Source: Macropodus opercularis (taxonomy: Eukaryota > Chordata > Actinopteri > Anabantiformes > Osphronemidae). Taken from it: 64,000 nt of DNA. A model generated the notes under the pieces. It was not told the DNA's origin, ran no database searches, and saw only the letters and a list, made by a program, of their open reading frames with translations. This document shows positions 51,401 through 63,400 of the stretch, piece after piece (the first letter of the stretch is position 1; every line of letters begins with the position of its first letter). A program made the translations under genes and the position numbers. The DNA lies in assembly GCA_030770545.1 (NCBI GenBank), contig CM061109.1:20430001-20494000 (forward strand), in the 5' to 3' direction.

Positions 51401-54400
51401 TGTAATCACAGGAATAACTGTGGACAACAGACAGTTGGTGCCACCTGAACTCACCAGCTTTACAGAATCCAACAGATCATAATAATGGGTTCCCTACTTT
51501 TATCATCCTGAATGGTGACTGTAATGGCCTTGGATGGTTCTCCGTCCCCAACTTCATTGACAGCTTTGACACGGAACTGGTAGTCCTGATCCTCTGACAA
51601 GTTTTCAATAGTTCCACAGCACTGGCTGAAGACCTTGCGGTTGGCTACCTCAAACTCAGTGCTATCGGACCTCATCTTCTCTACGTAGTAGCCTACGATG
51701 GGGGAGCCGCCATCGCTTTGAGGTGGCTGCCAGGTCAGACTGATGGTGTTCTTACTTCTGTCTGTGTAGCGTAGTTTCTCAGGGGCAGATGGAGTACCTG
51801 AAACATAGTAACAGTGCTTATTCCCCACTCATCACTAAACCAGCTAATATTAGCAACACAACTTTTGGGTGGGTTTACCTTTAGGATCTTCAGCCAAGAT
51901 GGGTCCCAGGTCAGCTGGAGCTCCATCACCGTACTTGTTCCTCGCGACAACCCTAAAGTCATATTCCTCACCGGCCAGCAGACCCTGGACGTCGCACTTA
52001 CAGGATGCCGTCTCAATAGGCTGACGGAACAGTTTCTTCTTGACATCCTTTCTCAATACCTCATAGCCGACAATGTCACTGCCACCGTTGTCCAGGGGGT
52101 CGGACCAGGTGAGGGTGATGTTCTTCTTGGTGACTGTGACCGCCTTCAGGTCAACCACTGGTCCAGGTACATCTATGGAGAGACAGAAAAGCTCTTTAAA
52201 GTTAACATAAATCACATCCCTTATTTCTGATTGTAACTTTAGCACAATGTCAAACCAGATTCTTTCCTTCTGCATTAGCACAAATGAAGACACAGAAAAT
52301 GGAATGAGGTATATTCGGGTTACACTGACCCATTATGTCCACTCTGGTCTCTGCAGTCTTTGTTCCACTGCTGTTTGTGCCGGAGATTTTGTAGAGTCCG
52401 TGATCTGCCCTCAGAGTTTTCTTGATGAACAGGTTGCTGTTCTTGCCCTCTGTCTCCACAATCATCCTCTCTTTGTCGATGTCTGCATCATCTCTGGTCC
52501 AGTTTACCTCTGGCTGAGGTCGGCCGACCACCACAGCAGGAAGCCTCAGAGGATCGCCCGCCCTGATGATGACGCCGTTCTTCACTGTGACATCCAAGGT
52601 CACGGTGGGAGGTTCTATTGGACGCAGACACCAATAAGTGGTTAGGGTGGAATTTTATTAAACAAAATATCTATACAAATACGATCATTATTATAGTTCC
52701 CTTAGGACGTAACAGTCCCCTCGCAGGGGTAGAGCTCGCTGGCGCGTGGGGGAGCTCCGGGCCTGACCACAGAGACCAAGTTATCTCCTAGGCAGGGGAC
52801 GAAACTCTCCTACTTTCCTAGTTGGGGTGTTGGTTTTTAAACCCTCAACTTGCGTCAGTGGAAAGAGAAGACCGTTGCCCAATTTTGGTCTTCGGTTCTG
52901 GATAGTTTAGACTAATGACTCTGTTTACTGGAAAGTTATCAACAGGTCACTTCGACCTGGCGTGTTCCCGGAGCAGCCCCGCTTGCCAAGAACTTTCCAG
53001 ATGTGGGAGAGAGAACATCCTGTTCACATAAGAGGTTCACGTCCTGGACACAGAAACTCCATCACCTCACAGCCTGACTGTCTAGCCTGCACTTCATGAG
53101 AGCCTATTCCTATTCCTCCTATGTGGACACTCTTACATCAATAACAAATAATACTACATTAATACTAAACATATTACATATCAACTATGTATCCCCTATT
53201 TTCTACTACAGTACCTTGAGGCTCTTTGACCGTCACAGGTTCAGTCACACCAGGAGCTCCAGGTCCAGCATCGTTAACAGCGATGACACGGATATAATAA
53301 TCACCTCCCTCCTTCAGACCTGTCACAGTGTACGTAAGTTCTTTACATCGGAACTCTGTGCTTCGAGTCCAGTTCTTCTCTCCAACCACAACCTGCAAGC
53401 AAATACAAGAACATTGCAGGTTCATGTCAAAGACTTTTCTTCTCACTCTTAAAGGTATAATGCAGCCTTTTCTTATTTTACATACCTTCTCAACGTGGTA
53501 TCCCAGGATGTCTCCTCCACCATTGTACAGCGGGGGCTTCCAGGCCACAATCACAAAGTCCTTGCCAGTGTCAACGATCCATGGAGTGGGAGGACCAGGA
53601 GGCACTGAAACAGAAGAAGTCGTTATTTCTGGGGACTTTAATATAACAACATTCTGTATAACGACTACGCTTTTACAAGGCTAACTCTGGAATGTTCCAC
53701 ATTTTCCTTCCACCAGCTGTTGATTAGACTTATTTTATTTTGCTCATATATACGAAAGTCATACGAAGGAAACATGTTTGGGATCTGTAATCTGTGACTA
53801 ACTTCATACAGCTTTTTTATTTCACACATTAACTGGTTGCTAATATTATAATGAGTGTAAAATGGCAGAAAACCAGTGGAAATGTGATGTCAATGTGGAG
53901 CTTACAGTACATTAAACATATCTTACATATGGCTTGTTTTTGTATATTTGGTTGAAAAATAAATATTTCAGGCCCAACTCGTTGATTTCTTTAGTAAAAA
54001 TGACATGACTTCATTTCAACATTGCTCATCTGTGGGGCGGTGGTTACAGCTGAACACGCAGTGGCTGACATCAACTCTGAAGCATGAACTTACTGATTGC
54101 ATCCATGCTGATGGTGCGGTCAGAGGGGTCACTGAAGGGCCCGGGTCCGGCCAAGTTCTCAGCACACACTCTAAAGATGTAGGTGAGACCTTCCATCAGT
54201 CCAGTGATCTTTACGTCCAGAGAGCTGAGGAGGGCTCGATTCACTCGCGTCCAATGTTTGCTGTTCACTTCCTTCCTCTCAACCCAGTAGCCAAGGATCG
54301 GGCTGCCATTGTCTTTTGGCTCATGCCAGGAGATGTGGGCTGTGCTCGCTGTCACTTCGTGGACTCTGGGGGAATTAGGAGCATCAGGAGGATCTGTGGG

Positions 54401-57400
54401 GGAGAGTGGAGAAACCATGAAAAAAGGTTTATATGTCCTTAAAGGGACTCACAGAACTCGTTGCAGGAGTTCATTTACTGTTACAGAACGAGAACAGACT
54501 CAGGGAGAAGTTTGCAGATTTAAAATGTCAGTAGCTTAGATGACTTAATGTTTTTACTTACTGAACTGGTTCATGGCAACTACCGGTTCAGAGATGCATG
54601 GATGTCCACAGCCATACTTGTTCTCCGCTGTGACTCTGAAGATGTATTCCTTCCCTTCAATGAGTTTGGTGACAGGACAGCTCGTACCCTTCAGCGTGGA
54701 GGTGACAGTAATCCAGCCAATCTCGTCATTCTTGTTGTCTTTCTTTTCAAGGATGTAGTTCAGGATCTCGCTGCCACCGTCATCCTCAGGAGGCTCCCAG
54801 TTACAGATGAGGGATGTGTTTCTGATGTCTTCAAAGGTGCAGTTGATCGGAGGTCCGGGTTTGTCTGAGAGACAAAAGAGTTACAAGTCATACTCAGTTA
54901 TTTATATTTAATTCAGTTTATTGTATGTGGCATATACAAAAGGCCATCACGTGCTAACAGTACTGTGTAGAGCTGCGATCAATTCGTATTTAACAGGTCA
55001 TTTGAGACATGGCTGCATAAGATGGAAGCTTGTCTTACCAAGGACATTGACAACACAGGAAGCGGTGGCGACGCCGTGAATGTTCTCCACCTTGATGGTA
55101 AAGTTTCCATGGTCAGGTCTGATAGCGTCACGGATCATTAGTGCAGACTGGCCCCTCTTTGTCTGATCCAGACCCAGACGCTCCCGCAGCGGAGTCAAAA
55201 ACTCTTCCTCTGGTTCTGGAACCTGAAGAGAATTAGGCAAAATAAAAGAAATTTTAAATAGATGAAAACGACAACAGTCCCTATGTTCTCTGTGAGGACA
55301 CAAACTTTGGCCTTGGTCTTCTTCTTCTTGACCACAGGAACGATCTTCTTGGTCGGCTCTTTGGTTACATCCTCATCATTCTTCAACCAGGAAACTTTGG
55401 GATACGGGGACCCAGAGACGTAAGCATCAATCCGGATCTCCTCACCTTTCTTGACGCACAGACCGGACTGCACACAGGCACTGAGGGTGACCTTTGGTTT
55501 TTCTGGTTTTAGGAGAAACAGTTAGATGGTTCTTATTTCATGATTGAAGCCTAATACTCTGGCCTAGAGTCAATGAATGATAAGTAATGATTTGCTTACC
55601 GACAGGGTCTGCAGCCTTGACCAGCTGCGTGCTGCGTGAGGGCTCACTGAGTCCAGCAGCATTCTCCGCTCGGACCCTGAACTGGTACTCCACATCCTCC
55701 TTCAGGCCCATCACCACGTAGGAGAAACCGGGAACCAAGTTTGGAGTTACTTTCTCATAGCGATCGCCATCCTTCTCAAACTTCTCCACGAGGTAGCCCT
55801 GGATGGGACAGCCACCGTCGTAGTCTGGAGCCTTCCATGTGACTGTGATAGACTTGCAGGTTGGGTCCTGAGCCTCCACCTGGATGGGTGGATCTGGTTT
55901 CTCTGTGGAATGAAGAGCACACTGGATATCACAGCTTTCCCCACCAGGTTTATCAAAAGGATCATTTGGGAACAGAACTTACGCTTGATTTCCTCCACGA
56001 TGACTGGGTTACGTAGCTCCAGGTATTCTCCAGCTCCGACCTTGTTGACAGCCTTCACTCTGAAGTAATACTCGCAGTTGCAAAAAAGATCTTTGACATG
56101 GTAGGTCAGTACGTTCTCTCCTGATGTGACAGGCATGTAGGTCTTCTTGGTGGCCTCTCGACGCTCAAGAGTGTAGCTGACAATGGGGGTGCAGCCATCA
56201 TCTTCTGGGGCTTCCCAGCTGATCTTGCAGGAGTTTTTGGTGACGTCACTGGAGGTGATGTCTTTGCACTTACCAGGGAGTCCTAGACAATTTAGATGGG
56301 AAGCAAAAATGTTCAGAGTGAAATCCAATAAGAAATGCCCAGTAACAAGGCTGCTGGCAGATGTTTAGAAGCCCCACGGTCCACAAATGAAGAGTAAACA
56401 TTACTGAAAACCCCCACTTAGGGTTGAGTTTGTTGTTGTTTATTTCAAATGTTATCCTACCTATGACTTTGACATTGACAGTTCCGGTTGCAGTTCCCAA
56501 ACTGTTCTCTAGTGTGATGGCGTAAGTGCCTGCATCAATGCGTGTGCACTTGAGCAGCTCAAGGTGAGCGCTGTTCATTTCCACTGTCATGGAGAGGCGG
56601 TCGTCAGCCTTGCACTCCACCGTGTCCTTCTGCCACAACATCTTTGGCGTTGGGATTGCTCTGTAAGCGATGTTCAGATGCAACTTCTGGCCCTCAACCA
56701 CAACCACATCCTGTGCTTCCAAATCCATAGTAGGAGCACCTACCAGGACAGATGACAGGATGATTATTTAGAGCTTTTGATTGAATTTATATCATAGACA
56801 GATGTGTGTAAACTTACAGTCAGGATCCTTGGTGAAGACCTTGTCAGACAAGTCTGAGGGGTCACTAACGCCAACAGAGTTGATGGCACGGACTCTAATT
56901 ACATATTTCTTTTCTGGTTTTATTTCATCTTCTATCCTGAACTTTAGCTCTTTTATGGGTCTGCTATTGACTCTGAGCCATTTCAGCTCTGGACGGGCCT
57001 CAGCCACTTCAACATGATAGCCGGTGACTGGGCAGCCACCATCCTTAGCTGGAGGCTTCCAGGTGACATTGATGTGCTCCCTGCTAGCATCAGGAATGGT
57101 CACTTCAAGAGGAGGAGACGGAGCACCTGGACAGAGAGGAAGCCTGTGAATATACCTGAAATGGAGTCTCCCTTTGTTGTAAAGGGCTATAGTGTGTATT
57201 TATCTGCAGTAGACAGTAACTGCAGCTAGTCCGACCATGCTAGTAATAAAGCCACTGCACAGGCCTGCATTTCCTTCAGCTATCAGATAAAATCTTACTG
57301 GTCGCATCCTCCACGGTGAGGATCTCCGTTGGTTCGCTGGGATCTCCAACTCCAGCCTCGTTCTCAGCCCTGACCTGGAACTGAACCTCAGATCCCTCGT

Positions 57401-60400
57401 CCACATCAGTCACCTTGAACTGAGTCTTTCTGTCTGGAGTCTTGCAGCACTTCAGCCAACGAGTTCCCACCTTCTCTTTCTTCTCGATCACATACCTGTG
57501 CAGCAAAAGGTGATTGATTAATTGAACAGTTTCCTTCAGGTACAGCTGTTGCACCTGCTTTACCTAACAGCTGTCCAGTAGGTTGTTCACCTTCTTCTTG
57601 GGTCTTTTCTACACACGATACTTTTAATGACCTATCTCATAGTGACCTCGTATGAACCTTTTACAGCTGTTTTGTTGTCTTACTTGGTTATAGGTCTTCC
57701 ACCATCACTCTTGGGAGCTTCCCATTTCAGCTCCACGTGTCTCTTTGTCACCTCCACCACAGTCAGGGCATAAGGAGGTCCAGGGGTTGCTGCAGAGACA
57801 ATGTTATTCATTAGTTAGGATACAGATACAGAAAAAAATTAAACTCTAGCATTAAGGAGAAGTTCGGATGGAATAATACTGGGGAACGTTTTAATTTCAG
57901 AGTGATGAACATACTAAATGTATCTTTGGCGAGCACAGCATCCTCCAGCTCACAGAATTCACTCATCCCGACGGCATTCTCAGCAGCAACGCGGAACACG
58001 TACAGAGAGCCTTCGTTAAGAGGAGTCACTGTGTACTTGAGCTCTTTGACAGTGGTGTCGACAGTCTGCCAGGCCTTTCGCCTCACATCCCTTTTTTCCA
58101 CCACATAGTTGGTGATGGGTGAGCCTCCGTCACTGCTGGGAGCCAGCCACTTCAGGTCTGCATTGATTTTGGTGACGTTGGCAACTTCCAGCCACTGAGG
58201 AGCGGATGGAGGGTCTGTTGAATGGAGAACAGCACGTATTACAAGCTTAAGACGTTATACAACCACCAAAATCTGAAATCAAACATTGTGCTCCCCATCG
58301 CTGAGTTGAACTTACAAAGTCTCTCCTTGCAGACCACAAGGTCACTGGGTTCACTGGGTTCACTTTCGCCTGCCTTGTTGACTGCCTTGACCCTAAAGGA
58401 ATACTCCTGTTTCTCCATTAGCCCTGTCAACTGGTGCTCAGTTTGAGGAACATCTTCTGCGATCTTGATCCAATCTTCACTTCCAGTCTTCTGCAACTCA
58501 ATGATGTAGCCTTCAATTTTAGCCCCGCCATCGTGCTCGGGCCGGGTCCATGCAAGCACAGCTGATGTCTTAGCGATATCCCTGATGACGGGTTTACCTG
58601 GAGCCCATGGCGGGTCTGAAGGAGAAAAAGAGCCAGTTGAATGATCCACTGAATCAATTTCTATTATTAAGTTTTATTAGATAAACCCTGATCATGTACA
58701 AACTTGTAGATGAATACATAAGGAACATCTGCTTTTAACTGAACTTTAACAGAGCGACATACCAATGGGATCTTTGATGAGGACTGGGTCGGTCTCTGCA
58801 CTTGGTTTTCCAAGTCCAGCCAGATTCTCAGCCAGAACACGGAAGCGGTACTTCTTCTTGGTAATAAGTCCCTTCACCCTTTCCCCCCAAAACGTGAACA
58901 ATTAGTTGCTTCACCTCACTGCCAAAGCAATTTACCTCACTGTCTGTGATTTCATGATTTCACCTGTCAAATCACCTGAAGGTTGAGTCCTTAATTGGCA
59001 GTTTGTTGCATTTCAGCCACTTGTCAGTCTCTGGATCCAGCTTCTCAATCCAATACCCAGTGATGGGGCTGCCGCCGTCCTCATCTGGCTCCAACCAGGT
59101 CAGAGTGACAGCATCCTTGGCGATGTCCGAGGGAATGACTCTAGTTGGAGGACCCGGAGGATCTGACGCAGATATAAAAATAACTTGAATATATATCACT
59201 GGATATTCACATCTACCTATGTACATCAAGAATTTGAAATGTTACAGAGAGCGTTAGATAGCAGTGAAAAACGACTTACCAAAAGCATATTTGGCAACGA
59301 TTGGCACATGTTCTGCAGGTTCACCAATGCCATACTGGTTCTCAGCACTGACCCTGAAGATGTACTCCTTCATAGCTGTGAGCTTGCACGCGTTGAAAAT
59401 GGTATGTTTTACCGTGGCCGACAGCTTCACCCACTCTTCTTTGTCTGTCAGACGACTCTCCACAATGTAGTTGGTGATGGGTGAACCGCCATCGTCCCTT
59501 GGTGGGTTCCAGGCCAAGAAGCAGGACTCGTTGGTGATCTCCGATATGTCAAAAGCAGCAGGAGGCCCAGGTTTATCTGAAGAGGAAGACGACACCATAA
59601 CAATGATGAAACGTTCAGCCAGAGACACTTCAATGACACTATCACATATGATATAACTTCTTAAAATACCAGGCAAGTCAGGCAGCAAAAGGCTGCCATC
59701 TCTGTGTTCTATCACACTATTGTGTTTGTCTAATATACATGATCTGTCATGTCCAACAGCATATCTTCTAGTTTATTAAACGTTTTGCCACTTGCTGGCA
59801 GCTAACTAGAACTTGGAGTCTATAGCAATGTATTAAACCATGCAATAAAAATATAAAAATATACAATAAGCCTTTGTACCAAGAATATTGACATCAATAG
59901 TTGCTGTGGCACGTCCACAGTCATTAACAGCCTCAATAATGTAGGTAGCAGTGTCTTCTCTGGTCGTGTTGGCAACGGAAAGCTTGGACCGTCCTGGCTC
60001 GGTGTCAATGGTGATGCGGTCATCGGGCCGCAGCACCAGGTCAGCCTTGGTCCACTTCACCCGGGGGTTAGGCTTTCCTCTGACCTCAGCTGGAAGCTCA
60101 ATCCTGGTTCCAGCCCTGGTAGTCAGGCCAGCCAGCAACTTGACGTCCAGCTGGATCTCTGGTGGTTCTATTGGTATTAAAGAGCAATTGTTAGACTTCA
60201 CTTGCTGAGGGCAGTATTACTCCCAGTCCATTAGTTTTGCTAAACAGATCTCATGTCACTATGTATTTCTGTACGTTGCTCCAGTCATCACCACATCTTG
60301 CAGAATGAGCGTAGGCCAGCCTACCTCTAGCATCCACAACCTGGATCTCATCAGTGGCCCTGCAGGGCCGGCTGGCTCCCAGCTTGTTGAAAGCTCTGAC

Positions 60401-63400
60401 TCTGTAGGCATACCACTGACCCTCAGAAAGGCCGGTTACCTGAAACCTATCAACACAAAACACACTTTACCCGACTGGCCTGGAATACAAAGAGCATTAA
60501 ACTGAAATCATTAACTAATTGAATAACTAATTAATATTTTGGGCCTTACTTCAGTTCAGGGATTGGGTCACCGCAGGGTTCCCACTTGTCAGTACCTCGC
60601 TGGCACTTGTCCACCACATAGCCTTTGATGTGGGCTCCCCCATCGAACTTTGGAGGCTCCCAGGACAGGAAGATGCTCTTGCCACTTATATCACGCCACT
60701 TCAGGTTTTCTGGAGGATCAGGAACAGCTGTGGAAAAGAACACAAGGCAGGTAAGTTTCTGGATATGCATGTCAGTAATGCTTCTTTCTCAACCCACTAA
60801 GGTCAGATGAGTAAAGTTTAGTTGTTGTTATTCAGCTCCAGACAAAAATCCCTAATGTTACATATTCTCAAAACCAGAAATTGGACTGGAAAAAAATACT
60901 CACTTGCAGGAGAGGAGACATTAACTGGCTCGTCAATGTAGGCCGGCTCTCCAGGTCCACACTTGTTGCAGGCAGTGACACTAAACAAATATTCTTTTCC
61001 CTCAATCACATCAGTTACAGTGTGTTCCAGGTCCAGGACACTAGTAGCCACCTAATAAAAACAGAAATATGGTGGTTAGGAATCATTGTGCAAGTGGGGG
61101 ATGGAAATTCCTGGAATACAATGTTATGAAGGTAAATGCCTGGTACTCAAAGCGCTTTAACACTGTGTCTCGTTCAACCATTTGCTCACACAAACACCGG
61201 GGGCAGCTTGGGGTTCAGTGTCTTGCCCAAGGACACTTCAGCGCATGACTGGGGGACGCCAGGAATAGAACAGCAACAGCTCTACCTCTGAGCCACTGAC
61301 ACCCCCAGATCTGATATACCTTGGCCCAGGTCTTTCTGGATACTTCTCTCTTCTCAATTTGGTAGTGGGTGACTGGACTTCCTCCATCGTGCTCCGGAAC
61401 CTCCCACATCAGGTGCACATGGTGGCGGGTAACTTCTGAAACTTTGCAGTCTTTCGGTGCACTGGGGCATGCTGGGAACATTGAATTAAAAAATCAACAG
61501 ACAAAACCAACTTTGCTCTGCAATGACTCCTATTTACCTTCACTAATGTTTTTGTTAGGAGCGGAGAAATTGTTACCAATGACATTGACGTCGATGTCTC
61601 CAGAGACAGAGGAAACATCGTTCTCCAGCTGCAGGCTGTAGGTCCCTTTGTCTGGACGGACGCTCGGTGTGATGGTCAGCTCTGTGAACGTGGACTTTGT
61701 CTCCATGGAGACACGCTCATCAGCAGCGGTCAGTTCCTTCTCTCCAATGTTCCACTTGGCCACAGGGGTTGGATATCCAGTGATGGGGATTCTGATGGTG
61801 AGAGGCTGAGGAGCAATCACCTCAAGACCTTTCCTGAAGGCACCAAGGTCCAAGGTTGGACCAACTTCAAAGGAAAAAAAATAGCATAATTTAAACAACG
61901 GCTACACAAAAAGAACTGTTTGTGTACTATTTGCTTGTGATTGAACCAAATGCAATAAGGTATAAGATGACCTCATACCATGAGGGTCATCTGCGAGCAG
62001 GGGTCCAAGCTGCTCGGCTGGGTCAGAAACGCCAGCAGCGTTCTCAGCGCAAACTCTGTAGAGGTATTTTTGACCAGGTTTCAAACCAGACACCTACAAA
62101 GAGCAGTAAAATGTTAACAACAGCAGTTTGACAGAAAGACACCGAATGAAGTAGCAAGTAGAGCTTCAGAAGAGACACTGAGCAAAAACAGCAAAATGTA
62201 TAATCTGTAAAAATCTGTACCCGGTAGGAGAGGTCTGGGCAAAGTCTGGCGTTGCAGCGGAGCCACTTTTCAGTGCCTTCGTCACATTTCTCAATGATGT
62301 ATCCAGTGATCATGCTTCCTCCGTTGCTGACGGGCGTCTCCCATGTGAGTGTGACTGCTGTGCTAACTTGGTCGCTAAAGTTCAGGTTCAGGGGTGGACT
62401 TGGCCTCTCTGCAGGTTCCACACAAAAGGTCCATTCAGAATACATTGGTGGGGATCAGTCCTTACCTAACCAGCGGTGACGACATTAACTTGTAGTACCG
62501 AGTGGATCTTTTTCACGTCCAGAAGTGAAACTTCGAAAACAGCTATAGACGTCTCCACTCGACCTTTTCTGGAGTTTTTATGTGTTTCTGTGCTTTGTAT
62601 GAGTTTAATTGACGCAGCGAGCGTCTGACAGGAGCGTTTTTACCGCTCGTAGTCCAATGCGTCAGTATGGACAGATGCCAATTTTTGTTTTTCTATACAC
62701 TCACGTTTCTTATTGCTTTACTTCACAAACTACTGTTAAAATGTCTAATGCAGAGGAAGAAAGTGAACATGATTCCTCTCTAAGAAGCTTGAATATGTCT
62801 GACGAAAACGGACGTTTGTCAAATGCAGTATCATGTGAGGATGATGTGGATGTGAGGAACTGGTGTTGCATCCCTTTGTCTGATGACAGAATCCCTCCAC
62901 CACCACCACGTCATAATAACATGTAACCATAAGAATAATAAAAACAAATGGAAATGCAGGTAATATACGAAACAAACAACAAATTAAAAAAAATGTTGGA
63001 AATGGTTGATGAAGGGGTTAAACACTGAACAGCTCTTTTGGACTCACCAATGGGATCCATTATTTTTACAGGTTTTGTGGCAGCACTGGGCCTGCCAATG
63101 CCAGCCTTGTTTTCGGCACGGACTCTGAAGATGTACTCCTTGTTCTCCACCACATCATGTAGCGTGGCTGAACGGTCACTTGCACCACAGACCAAGGCTG
63201 CCTCCCATTTTACAGAGGTTCTGTCGCGTAGCTCGATCACATACGCACTGATCTCAGAGCCACCGTCAAACTTGGGGGGCTCCCAGGAGATCGTGGCTCC
63301 AAACCTATTCACGTTGTTAACTGCAACATTCTCTGGAGCATCTGGAACATCTGTTGTGTGAAAGGAACCATATTGGTGATTTCAATGTGGACATGTCACA

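Larger units (their letters stand above)
49516..52614 (-). repeat. ttn: D-zone super-repeat D2 (7 domains)
   Basis: Ig(t29)-FN3(t30)-FN3(t31)-Ig(t32/33)-FN3(t34/35)-FN3(t35)-FN3(t36). The register matches D1. Confidence 0.85.
53215..56739 (-). repeat. ttn: D-zone super-repeat D1 (7 domains)
   Basis: Ig(t20)-FN3(t21)-FN3(t22)-Ig(t23/24)-FN3(t25)-FN3(t26)-FN3(t27/28). This is the first copy of the seven-domain unit. Its second Ig carries a charged insertion. Confidence 0.85.

Noticed and set aside
62609..62740. Upstream extension of the small plus-strand ORF
   Set aside because: It depends on a TTG start; the ATG at 62741 has the better context in a vertebrate.
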